Source of the DNA: Chthonobacter albigriseus
Lineage (GTDB): Bacteria > Pseudomonadota > Alphaproteobacteria > Rhizobiales > Pleomorphomonadaceae
Direction: 5' to 3'
Assembly (NCBI RefSeq): GCF_013839445.1
Contig: NZ_JACDIT010000004.1
Location: 286,429 to 350,428 of the forward strand
Length of the DNA: 64,000 bases
The notes beneath the pieces are model-generated. The model ran no database searches and was not told where the DNA came from. It saw only the letters and a list, made by a program, of their open reading frames with translations. The translations under genes and the position numbers were made by a program. Below are positions 49,281 to 57,457 of this stretch, one piece after another; positions within the stretch are counted from its first letter, which is position 1; every line of letters starts with the position of its first letter.

Positions 49281-49617
49281 GCGTGAAGAATGGCTGAACG
49301 GACCCGCCACAAACCGGATGCTGGAGGACACGCCGACTTAACGGCGACCGGCTATACCGACAGGCTGCTGGCCCAGCACGACGGTCGTGCGGGGCCCGGT
49401 TTCACGGCGATGCCTGCGTGCGAAGGTCGTCCTGTTCTCGGTTACGCATCTGTCTGATGTCTTGATTATGGTGTAGACTGAGGGTTGACTGAATTTTATT
49501 TGTCATTGTCAACGACCACGACAGCCAAGCCTTTCCGGGATCCAGTGAGCGCCGTTTCATTCATTGGGGGGCGCGGACGCCTTTCGGTTGACCGGAAGGT
49601 CCGCGAGTGGTGACGCG
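49281..49617 (+). other. Intergenic region before the GT2 gene
   Basis: No gene is visible. From about 49440 the DNA becomes AT-rich, unlike its surroundings, and contains GTTGAC (49485-49490) and GTCAAC (49509-49514), an inverted repeat with 18 bp between the arms flanking ATTTTATTTG. This is the likely promoter and control region of the glycosyltransferase. Confidence 0.45.
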
Positions 49618-50763
49618 ATGGACGATCTGAAGCGTGGCGGACTGCCGCTCGTGTCGGTGGTCGTGCCGGCCTACCAGGCGGAAGCGACGATCCGCGCGAC
49701 GCTCGCGTCCGTGGTCGCCCAGACCTATCCGAACCTCCAGATCGTCGTGGTGGACGACGGCTCGCGCGACCGCACCGCCGACATCGCCGCCGAATTCGCC
49801 GCCGCCGACCCGCGCGTCACCGTGATCCGCCGCGCCAACGGCGGCGCATCGGCCGCGCGCAACACCGGCATCGCCGCGTCGAGCGGCGAGTTCATCGCCC
49901 CGATCGACGCCGACGACATCTGGCATCCCCGCCGGGTGGAGGCACACGTGCGGGCGCTGCGGAACGCCGGCCCGGAGGTCGCGCTCGCCTACTCGCCCTA
50001 CCGCCTGATCGACCGCGACGACCGGATCATACGCTCCTACCGGCGCTACGACCTTTCCGGCCAGGTGGTTCACCGGCTGCCCTGGTTCAACATGATCGCC
50101 AACGGCAGCGGCTTCACGGTGCGCAGGTCCGCGGCCGAGGAGGTCGGCGGCTTCCAGGACTGGCTCCGAGACGAGAGCCTGGAGGGCAACGAGGATCTCT
50201 ACTTCCAGATCGAGGTCGCGACGCGACACCACTTCGTGGCCGTTCCCGAATATCTCGTCGGCTACCGGATGGTCGAAGGCAGCATCTCCGACAACCATCG
50301 CCGGATGTGGACTTCGCGCGCCCGGACGCATCAGGTCGCCCTCCGCCGTTATCCTGCGCTGCGCAATCTGCCCTACCAGATCTCCAGCATGCCCTTCGTC
50401 CGCAACCTGTTCTCGCTCGACATCAGGCGCAAAGGCGTCGGCGCGGCGCTGCGCCAGGCCCTGCTCTGGACCGGTCGCTTTCCGCTGACGCCAATCGCGC
50501 TGCCCCTACTCACGCTCGCCTCCACCTGGCGGAAGCTGGCCCGGATCGCACCGGAAGCCGATCCGGCACCCGAACTCGTCGGAAAGGCGTTCCTGGACGT
50601 CGATCCCGCGGTCGGTCGGTGGTTCGAGCCGACCGGCCTGGAACGGCTGTTCGGCGGCTATTTGGAGCGCTTGGACGCGAGCTACGAGCCGCGTTCGGAG
50701 GCCGCCGGGCCGCGTCTTGCGATCGAGCCGATGATCGGCCGGAAACATCCCGCGCCGCAGTGA
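49618..50763 (+). CDS. Glycosyltransferase family 2 protein
   Basis: A 381-residue GT-A glycosyltransferase. VSVVVPAYQAEATIRATLASVVAQTYPNLQIVVVDDGSRDRTADI at the N-terminus is the nucleotide-sugar-binding half; NGGASAARNTGIAASSGEFIAPIDADDIWHP gives the D-x-D metal motif near residue 100, and GNEDLYFQIEVA the ED catalytic motif near 200. The C-terminal 150 residues are less conserved and carry no membrane helix. It is isolated from the main polysaccharide locus, 33 kb away; the product is unknown. ATG 49618 is used; an in-frame upstream start is less likely. Confidence 0.9.
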   Translation: MDDLKRGGLPLVSVVVPAYQAEATIRATLASVVAQTYPNLQIVVVDDGSRDRTADIAAEFAAADPRVTVIRRANGGASAARNTGIAASSGEFIAPIDADDIWHPRRVEAHVRALRNAGPEVALAYSPYRLIDRDDRIIRSYRRYDLSGQVVHRLPWFNMIANGSGFTVRRSAAEEVGGFQDWLRDESLEGNEDLYFQIEVATRHHFVAVPEYLVGYRMVEGSISDNHRRMWTSRARTHQVALRRYPALRNLPYQISSMPFVRNLFSLDIRRKGVGAALRQALLWTGRFPLTPIALPLLTLASTWRKLARIAPEADPAPELVGKAFLDVDPAVGRWFEPTGLERLFGGYLERLDASYEPRSEAAGPRLAIEPMIGRKHPAPQ

Positions 50764-50766
50764 CCG

Positions 50767-51030
50767 TCAGAGCAGGGTCAGGAACACGCTGGCGACGGCG
50801 GCGACGGTGAGCATCCGCATCCCGCCGTCGAAGGGACGGCGGCTGGCATGAACGGTCGGCTGAGCGCCGACCTCGACCAGTCCGGCGCGCGCCGCGATCA
50901 ACCGCCGGCCGACAGCGTCGGCCTTTTCAGCCAGCGCGGCAAGCTCTGCAACACCGGTCTCAAGCTTCGGCGCGGACATCGCGGTATCCAGGTCCATGGC
51001 CGGACGGAAGAGGCGATCCGGCTCTGACAA
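50767..51030 (-). CDS. Hypothetical small protein with C-terminal membrane segment
   Basis: An 87-residue open frame I do not recognise. The middle part (VAELAALAEKADAVGRRLIAARAGL) is helical, and the last 16 residues, RMLTVAAVASVFLTLL, could anchor it in a membrane as a tail-anchored protein. The start may be the internal Met at MDLDTAM or MSAPKLE. It is convergent with the GT2 gene, 3 bp apart. The third-position G/C preference is consistent with coding but does not prove it. Confidence 0.4.
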   Translation of the reverse strand: MSEPDRLFRPAMDLDTAMSAPKLETGVAELAALAEKADAVGRRLIAARAGLVEVGAQPTVHASRRPFDGGMRMLTVAAVASVFLTLL

Positions 51031-51309
51031 TGTAGGGCGCCGTCGTTAATGCACCGTCACCGCCGCCGGTTCCGCGGCACCGGCATCGCCGCGAACATTC
51101 AGAGAACACACCTCGCTCCCGCCGCCGAAGCGTGCCAAAATCAAACAGGCCGAATCAGTGGGTAACCTGCGCGCAATCGGCGCCGATCCCGTCTCGTCCT
51201 TGACAGGGGTGCCGATCGGCGTGTTTCCGTGCCTACGGGGCATGGTCGTCGGAGGAGTGTGGCCGCGTTTGCCGCAGCACGGGACAAGAGCAGGATCACC
51301 GGACACACG

Positions 51310-53391
51310 ATGACCGATCGCGACGACCTCTTCAGCGACATCGCGGGCGCTGTGCCCGTCACCGGCGATCCGGCGCCGGCCGCCCGCCCCGCCAAGGCGC
51401 CCGCCCGCGCCAAGCCCACAGCAGCGGCGGCTGCCGCTCCGGTTGCGCCGCGCATGACAACGGCGAGCGAGGGCGAATACACCGCTTCCGCCATCGAGGT
51501 TCTGGAAGGGCTGGAGCCGGTGCGCCGCCGGCCGGGCATGTACATCGGCGGCACCGACGACAAGGCGCTGCACCACCTCTTCGCAGAGGTGATCGACAAC
51601 TCCATGGACGAGGCCGTGGCCGGCCACGCCTCCTGGATCGAGGTGCATCTGGGCGCCGACGGCTTCCTGACCGTCACCGACAACGGTCGCGGCATCCCGG
51701 TCGATCCGCATCCCAAGTTCCCGGACAAGTCGGCCCTGGAGGTGATCATGTGCACCCTCCACGCCGGCGGCAAGTTCGACAGCAAGGTCTACGAGACCTC
51801 CGGCGGCCTGCACGGCGTAGGCGTGTCGGTGGTGAACGCCCTGTCCGAGGTGCTGGAGGTGGAGGTCGCCCGCGGCCGCCAGCTCTACCGGCAGACCTTC
51901 TCGCGCGGCGTGCCGCAGGGTGGATTGGAGCGCTTGGGCGAGACGATGAACCGCCGCGGCACCCGCGTGCGCTTCAAGCCCGATTTCCAGATCTTCGGGC
52001 TCGACGCCCGCTTCGACCCGGCGCGCCTGTTCAAGATGGCGCGTTCCAAGGCCTATCTGTTCGGCGGTGTCGAGATCCGCTGGTCCTGCGACCAGACGCT
52101 GGTGGCCGGCAAGACAACGGCGTCGGAAGCCGTGTTCAAGTTCCCCGGCGGGCTGAAGGACTTCCTGGTGGAGGCCCTGGAGGGCGAACGCCGGGTGGCC
52201 GAGGAGATCTTCGCCGGGAAGGTGGGCAACGGCGGCCACGGCTCGGTGGAGTGGGCGGTGGCGTGGTACGGCGGTGACGGCTTCGTCAATTCCTACTGCA
52301 ACACCATCCCCACACCGGAAGGCGGCACCCACGAGCAGGGCCTGCGGTTCGCCCTCACCCGATCGCTGAAGACCTACGGCGAGATGGTGGGCAACAAGCG
52401 CGTGGCGCAGGTCACCCCCGACGACGTGATGACCTCGGCCGGCGCGCTGCTCTCCGTTTTCGTGCGCGAGCCGGAGTTCGTCGGCCAGACCAAGGACAAG
52501 CTGGCGACCGCCGAGGCGAGCCGGATCGTGGAGAACGCGGTCAAGGACGCCTTCGACCACTTCCTGACCGGATCGCCCGCCCAGGCCGGCCGGCTGCTGG
52601 AATGGGTCATCGAGCGCGCCGACGAGCGCCTCCGCCGCCGCCAGGAGAAGGACGTCGCCCGCAAGACCGCGACGCGCAAGCTCCGCCTGCCCGGCAAGCT
52701 CGCCGACTGCTCGCAGACGGCCGCCCAGGGCTCCGAGATCTTCATCGTGGAGGGCGACTCGGCCGGCGGCTCCGCAAAGCAGGCGCGCGACCGGGCGAGC
52801 CAGGCCGTGCTGCCGCTGCGCGGCAAGATCCTCAACGTGGCGAGCGCCGGGCGCGACAAGCTCGCGGCCAACCAGCAGCTCTCCGACCTGCTGCAGGCGC
52901 TCGGCGTCGGCACCCGCTCGCACTACCGCGAGGATGACCTGCGCTACGACAAGGTGATCGTGATGACCGACGCCGACGTCGACGGCGCGCACATCGCCTC
53001 GCTGCTGATCACCTTCTTCTACCGCGAGATGCCGCAGCTGATCCGCGGCGGCCACCTCTACCTCGCCGTTCCCCCGCTCTATCGCCTGACGCACGGCGGC
53101 AAGACCTCCTACGCCCAGAACGACCGCGACCTTCAGGCGGTGCTCGCCCGCGACTTCAAGAACAAGAAGCCGGAGATCGGCCGCTTCAAGGGCCTCGGCG
53201 AGATGAACCCGCAGCAGCTGAAGGAAACCACCATGGATCCGAAGTCGCGCACCCTGCTGCGCGTGATGCTGGTGGAAGACGAGGCCGCGATGACCGCCGA
53301 CAGCGTCGAGCGGCTGATGGGCAACAAGCCGGAAGGCCGCTTCGCCTTCATCCAGGAAAACGCCGAGTTCGCGACCGACCTCGATATCTGA
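51310..53391 (+). CDS. parE: DNA topoisomerase IV subunit B
   Basis: A 693-residue type IIA topoisomerase ATPase subunit that works with ParC to decatenate chromosomes. After a 55-residue Ala/Pro-rich extension come the GHKL ATPase motifs VIDNSMDEAVAGHA and VTDNGRGIPVD, and GGKFDSKVYETSGGLHGVGVSVVNALS. The TOPRIM domain has IFIVEGDSAGGSAKQARDR and VIVMTDADVDGAHIASLLITFF. IGRFKGLGEMNPQQLKETTMDPKSRTLLRV near the end is the ParE/GyrB signature; the lack of a long insert and the ending favour ParE over GyrB. ATG 51310. Confidence 0.94.
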   Translation: MTDRDDLFSDIAGAVPVTGDPAPAARPAKAPARAKPTAAAAAAPVAPRMTTASEGEYTASAIEVLEGLEPVRRRPGMYIGGTDDKALHHLFAEVIDNSMDEAVAGHASWIEVHLGADGFLTVTDNGRGIPVDPHPKFPDKSALEVIMCTLHAGGKFDSKVYETSGGLHGVGVSVVNALSEVLEVEVARGRQLYRQTFSRGVPQGGLERLGETMNRRGTRVRFKPDFQIFGLDARFDPARLFKMARSKAYLFGGVEIRWSCDQTLVAGKTTASEAVFKFPGGLKDFLVEALEGERRVAEEIFAGKVGNGGHGSVEWAVAWYGGDGFVNSYCNTIPTPEGGTHEQGLRFALTRSLKTYGEMVGNKRVAQVTPDDVMTSAGALLSVFVREPEFVGQTKDKLATAEASRIVENAVKDAFDHFLTGSPAQAGRLLEWVIERADERLRRRQEKDVARKTATRKLRLPGKLADCSQTAAQGSEIFIVEGDSAGGSAKQARDRASQAVLPLRGKILNVASAGRDKLAANQQLSDLLQALGVGTRSHYREDDLRYDKVIVMTDADVDGAHIASLLITFFYREMPQLIRGGHLYLAVPPLYRLTHGGKTSYAQNDRDLQAVLARDFKNKKPEIGRFKGLGEMNPQQLKETTMDPKSRTLLRVMLVEDEAAMTADSVERLMGNKPEGRFAFIQENAEFATDLDI

Positions 53392-53425
53392 GACCGGCCG
53401 CAAACCGCGTTGCGAGTGGGTCGCC

Positions 53426-54280
53426 CTACTCGGCGGGCGTCGCGGGATCGGCGGCGCGGCCGCGCGTCGGGTCCGGACGGCCGAAGCTGTACTTGCCGAC
53501 CAGCCCCCGGAACGGCAGGAGCAGGATGCCGACAAGGCCGAGCTGCTTGGGATCACGGTATTCGGAAAGCCCGATCTCCACGCCGTCGTGGCCCTTGATC
53601 GGCGCGTGCCGCATGGTGCCGCAGAGGCGATCCCAGATCGACAGGAAGAATCCGAAGTTCGAGTTGGTCTCCTCCGGGATGACCGAATGGTGCACCCGGT
53701 GCATGTCCGGCGTGCAGAACAGCCAGCGCAGCACCCGGTCGACCTTCTCCGGGATGCGGATGTTGCCATGGGTATAGACGGCGGACCCGTTGAGCACCGC
53801 CTCGAACACCACGACGACCCACGGATCGACGCCGAACGCGGCCACCAGCATCGCCTTGTAGACCAGCGAAATCAGGATCTCGAGCGGGTGGAAGCGCGTG
53901 CCGGTGGTGAGATCCACGTCGAGGTCGGCGTGATGCACCTGGTGCAGCCGCCAGAACACAGGCAGCGCGTGGCTCATCACGTGCTGCAGGTAGATGGCGA
54001 AGTCGAGGATCAGGAAGGCCGCGATGCCTTCCAGGAGCGGCGGCCAGTCGAGCGCGTTGAACAGCCCCCAGCCATGGTCGCGGGCGTAGATCGCCGTGGC
54101 GTAGGCGGCGGCCCCGAGGGTCAGCCGCTGGACGATGACGTCGATCACCAGGATGCCGATGTTGATGCGCCAGCGCTCCGCGCGCGACTGGACGCGATCC
54201 TTTTTCGGAACGCGCCATTCGGCGATCGCCACCGCGACGAAGATGGAAAGAAAGATCCCGAACCGCAGCGCCGCTTCCAT
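53426..54280 (-). CDS. Sterol desaturase / fatty acid hydroxylase family protein
   Basis: A 284-residue di-iron membrane oxygenase with about four hydrophobic segments. The eight-histidine metal motif is visible: YLQHVMSHALPVFWRLHQVHHADLDVDLTTG (HxxxH and HxxHH) near residues 98-122, and DMHRVHHSVIPEETNSNFGF near residue 200. Members hydroxylate fatty acids, sterols or ornithine lipids; the substrate here cannot be assigned. It is convergent with parE, 34 bp apart, and starts with ATG 54280. Confidence 0.9.
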   Translation of the reverse strand: MEAALRFGIFLSIFVAVAIAEWRVPKKDRVQSRAERWRINIGILVIDVIVQRLTLGAAAYATAIYARDHGWGLFNALDWPPLLEGIAAFLILDFAIYLQHVMSHALPVFWRLHQVHHADLDVDLTTGTRFHPLEILISLVYKAMLVAAFGVDPWVVVVFEAVLNGSAVYTHGNIRIPEKVDRVLRWLFCTPDMHRVHHSVIPEETNSNFGFFLSIWDRLCGTMRHAPIKGHDGVEIGLSEYRDPKQLGLVGILLLPFRGLVGKYSFGRPDPTRGRAADPATPAE

Positions 54281-54303
54281 GTCCCGTGCCCCCGATCATG
54301 CGA

Positions 54304-54331
54304 CGGGGGCGGCGCACACCGACCGCCCCCG
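54304..54331 (-). repeat. Hairpin between rhodanese and desaturase genes
   Basis: CGGGGGCGG and CCGCCCCCG pair perfectly over 9 bp around a 10-nt loop, 11 nt past the rhodanese stop. No T-run follows, so it is a possible weak terminator or mRNA-stabilising element. Confidence 0.45.
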
Positions 54332-54342
54332 AGGATGAAACC

Positions 54343-55278
54343 TCAGTTCGTCTCGAGCGGATACTGCTCTTCCGGGGAGGCCGACCATTCCCACATCGAG
54401 CCCGCGTAGTTCCGGGCCTTCACGCCGGCGTCGTTGAGAACAGCGGTGACGAAGCCGGAGCGGATGCCGCCGGTGCAATAGGAGACGACCTGCGTGTCGT
54501 CCTTGACGCCGAGCGAGGCGAGTCGGGCCTTCAACTCGTCCTTGGGCAGGATCTTGCCGTCGGCCCCGACGAGGTCCTTGTAGAAGATGTGCTTGGCGCC
54601 CGGAACATGGCCGCCGCGGGTCTCGCCATAGGGCGTCTCGCCGGCGTATTCGCGCGGCTCGCGCGTGTCGAGGATCACGAGGTTGGCCGCGCCGATCTCC
54701 GTCCGCAGTTCCTCCTTCTTGATCTCGTAGGCTTCGGTGCGGGCGACGGTGAAGCTGCCCGGAACGGCAGGCGCCTTGATGGCGAGCGGACCGGGTCCGG
54801 TCAGCGCGGCGATCCCGCCGTCGACCAAGTAGGCCTGCTTGTGGCCGAGGGTGCGCAGCGTCCAGACGATCCGGCCGTCCTCGCCCCAGCCCTTCGCCGT
54901 GTCAGCGACGGCGATCACCGGGACTTCGGCCGATACGCCGAGCGCGCGCAGCTTCTCCGAGAGAGCGGCGTCGTCCTCCAGCAGCTGGCCCTTGTTCGGC
55001 AGGTCCGGCTTGGTGAAGTCCTGCCAGATGACCGCGACGGCACCGTCGAGCGGTTCGGCCGACTTCAGGTCCGCGCCGCGGGTGTCGAGCACCAGGGCGC
55101 CCTTTTCCACAAGGCTGCGGGCGGCGGCGGCGTCGACGACCCAGCGGGAGGCGTCGACCGCAGTTTCCGCGGCGTGGGTGACGGGGACAAGAACGGGAGC
55201 CGCGGCGAGCGCCACGGCAAGGCCGAGGGATGCGATCGCACCGCTGAAGGCACGCCGCGTCAGGAGCAAGGTTTTCAT
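54343..55278 (-). CDS. Periplasmic sulfurtransferase, two rhodanese domains
   Basis: A 311-residue exported tandem rhodanese. A Sec-type signal peptide covers residues 1-36 (cleavage near THA-AET). The N-terminal rhodanese domain (about 45-160) has no active-site Cys (VIAVADTAKGWGEDGRI at that position) and is probably structural. The C-terminal domain (about 185-305) has VILDTREPREYAGE and the active-site loop VVSYCTGGIRSGFVTAVL, with Cys followed by TGGIRS. GAGGAGG precedes the ATG. It is divergent from the PadR gene, which may regulate it. The sulfur donor is unknown. Confidence 0.9.
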   Translation of the reverse strand: MKTLLLTRRAFSGAIASLGLAVALAAAPVLVPVTHAAETAVDASRWVVDAAAARSLVEKGALVLDTRGADLKSAEPLDGAVAVIWQDFTKPDLPNKGQLLEDDAALSEKLRALGVSAEVPVIAVADTAKGWGEDGRIVWTLRTLGHKQAYLVDGGIAALTGPGPLAIKAPAVPGSFTVARTEAYEIKKEELRTEIGAANLVILDTREPREYAGETPYGETRGGHVPGAKHIFYKDLVGADGKILPKDELKARLASLGVKDDTQVVSYCTGGIRSGFVTAVLNDAGVKARNYAGSMWEWSASPEEQYPLETN

Positions 55279-55462
55279 GCGTATCCTCCTCGAAGGCCCG
55301 GCACCTGCCGGGACCGACGCCATCCTGGTCATGGACGCAACGGACAGGAAGAAATGGTCTACTATTCGAGTCGAGTATTCCTCCAGGCCGTTCCAAATCA
55401 CGCCGGTTTCGGAGAAATCCGGATCCCTTGACACCTCACCCCTCGAGGCGTAGCGTCAGCCC

Positions 55463-55885
55463 ATGCCTAGACCCTCGATGCATGCCGTTCCGAAGCCGAC
55501 GCCGGACCTGTCCAGCAGGGCCTACTGGAACGGCACGATCAAGATGAGCCTGTCGAAGTTCTTCATCCTGCGCGTCCTGCACGACGCGCCGATGCACGGC
55601 TACGACATCGCACGGACGGTGGAGCGCGCCACCAACGGCTGCTGCTCGCCCTCGGAGGGGACGATCTACCCGGTGCTGCGGGAGTTCGAGGAAGGCGGCT
55701 ATGTCACCTTCGAAACGGAGGTGGTCGGCGGGCGGGAGCGCAAGGTCTACACCCTGACCGACAAGGGGCGTGACGCCCTGCGCGTGGCGATCGACGCCTG
55801 GATGGAGATCACCGACGCGCTGGTGCACGCCGACAAGGTGGTGCCGCGCGGCGAAACCGGACAAGTGGATACCTGCTGCCCTTGA
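55463..55885 (+). CDS. PadR family transcriptional regulator, cysteine-containing
   Basis: A 140-residue winged-helix regulator. SLSKFFILRVLHDAPMHGYDIARTVE, SEGTIYPVLREFEEGGYVTFE and RERKVYTLTDKGRDALRVAIDAWME are the PadR core. The odd features are paired cysteines: NGCCSPSEGTIYP directly before the recognition helix and DTCCP at the very C-terminus. Four cysteines in a 140-residue regulator next to a Cys-rich flavoprotein suggest thiol-based sensing of a metal or metalloid, an inference not proven. It lies 64 bp before the flavoprotein gene. Confidence 0.88.
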   Translation: MPRPSMHAVPKPTPDLSSRAYWNGTIKMSLSKFFILRVLHDAPMHGYDIARTVERATNGCCSPSEGTIYPVLREFEEGGYVTFETEVVGGRERKVYTLTDKGRDALRVAIDAWMEITDALVHADKVVPRGETGQVDTCCP

Positions 55886-55949
55886 CCGTGTCGGCAGGTT
55901 TCCAAGCATCGACCATCGAGGTATCGACGGTCGGAAGGAGGAGGACAGG

Positions 55950-57453
55950 ATGGACGACGCACTTCCCGTGGCCGTGATCGGCGCAGGCCCCGTGGGTCTG
56001 GCGGCTGCGGCCCACCTCGTCGAGCGCGGCATTGCGCCGATCGTGTTCGAGAAGGCAGCCCGCGTTGGCGCTTCGCTGCTCGACTGGGGTCACGTGCGCG
56101 TCTTCTCGCCCTGGTCCTACAACGTGGATGCGGCGGCGGGGCGGCGGCTGGGGGCGGCCGGGTGGCGGGCCCCCGAGCCCCAGGCGCTCCCCCCCCTGCC
56201 CCACCAGGGGGGGTGGGGGGGCGGGCCGGCTGGGGGAGGCACCCGCCTGGCAGGCCCCGAACCCGAAGGCGCTCCCGACCGGCGGCGAGATCGTCCGCCG
56301 CTACCTGGAACCGCTGGCCGCCGTGCCCGCCGTCGCCGCCGGCCTGAGGCTGAGCGCGACAGTGACTGCGGTCACCCGCCGCGGGCTCGACAAGATGACG
56401 GACCGCGGCCGCGGCGACACGCCCTTCGAGATCCGCTGGACGGCGGCGGACGGTGTCCAGCACCGGACCCTCACCCGCGCGGTGATCGACGCGTCCGGGA
56501 CCTGGGCGACGCCGAACCCGATGGGCGCCGACGGCCTGCCGGTGCCCGGCGAGGCGGAGAACCGTGACCGGATCGCCTATGGCATCCCCGACGTCTACGG
56601 GCGCGAGCGCGCCGACTACGCCGGCCGTCGCGTGCTGGTGGTCGGCAGCGGCCATTCCGCGATCAACGTCGCGCTGGACCTGATCCGGCTGCAGGGCGAG
56701 GCGCCCGGCACCGAAGTGCTCTGGGCGATCCGACGAGCCGGCATCGACCGCCTGCTCGGCGGCGGGCTCAACGACCAATTGCCCGAACGCGGCGCGCTCG
56801 GCCTCGCCGCCAAGGCCGCGATCGAAAATGGCAGCCTGGAGATGCTCGCGCCCTTCGCCGCCGAGCGAATCGAGCGGACGGCGGACGGCCTCAGCATCGC
56901 CGGCCGCCAGGGCGACCGGGAACGGACGCTCGTCGTCGACCGGGTCGTTGTCGCGACCGGGCTGCGTCCCGACCTCTCCATCCTGCGCGAACTGCGGGTG
57001 GCGCTTGATCCGGCGGTGGAAGCACCCCCTGCCCTGGCGCCGCTGATCGACCCGAACCTCCACTCCTGCGGATCGGTGCCGGCCCACGGGGCAGCCGAGC
57101 TCGCCCAGCCGGAGCCCGGCTTCTACATCGTCGGCTCAAAGAGCTACGGCCGCGCGCCGACCTTCCTGATGGCGACCGGCTACGAGCAGGTGCGCTCGGT
57201 GGTGGCGATGCTGGCCGGCGACGTGAAGGCGGCCCGCGAGGTGCATCTCGTGCTGCCGGAAACGGGCGTCTGCAGCACCGCGTCGATCGTCGGGCCGGAA
57301 GCCGGCTGCTGCGGCGGTCCCGCGCCGGCGAAGGCGGACGCCTGCTGCGCCGCCGACGCGGTCGCCAAAACGGCCGGCGCCGCCGGTTGCGGATGCGGCA
57401 CGCCGGCGCCTGCCGTGGTCGACGAGAAGGTGCCCGCGACCGCCTGCTGCTGA
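55950..57453 (+). pseudogene. ArsO-like FAD-dependent oxidoreductase, frame broken by an internal duplication
   Basis: A flavoprotein of the flavin monooxygenase/ArsO type, read in two frames. Codons from ATG 55950 (GGAGGAGG upstream) give VAVIGAGPVGLAAAAHLVERGI, the FAD motif, and VRVFSPWSYNVDAAAGRRL, up to about 56191. The rest is +1: TGGEIVRRYLEPLAAVPAVA onward (from about 56277), RVLVVGSGHSAINVALDLI (NADPH motif), VVATGLRPDLS, and FYIVGSKSYGRAPTFLMATGYEQVR. The tail carries many cysteines (AGCCGGPAP, DACCAAD, GCGCGTP, ATACC). An approximately 85-bp imperfect tandem duplication causes the shift; deleting one copy restores one frame of about 470 residues. It may be a real mutation or an assembly error. 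Confidence 0.82.
56145..56276 (+). repeat. Imperfect tandem duplication inside the flavoprotein gene
   Basis: The segment around 56145-56191, reading GWRAPEPQALP, is repeated around 56227-56276, reading AWQAPNPKALP, at an offset of 82-85 bp. Between them lies a run of C and G homopolymers (56188-56223). The copies differ at many bases, mostly by gain of G or C, and 85 is not a multiple of 3, so the reading frame shifts. Confidence 0.75.
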
Positions 57454-57457
57454 GGGT

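Noticed and set aside
51046..53769. A 907-codon minus-strand open frame across parE
   Set aside because: It is antisense to a fully recognisable parE; long antisense frames are expected in high-GC DNA and the translation has no recognisable domain.
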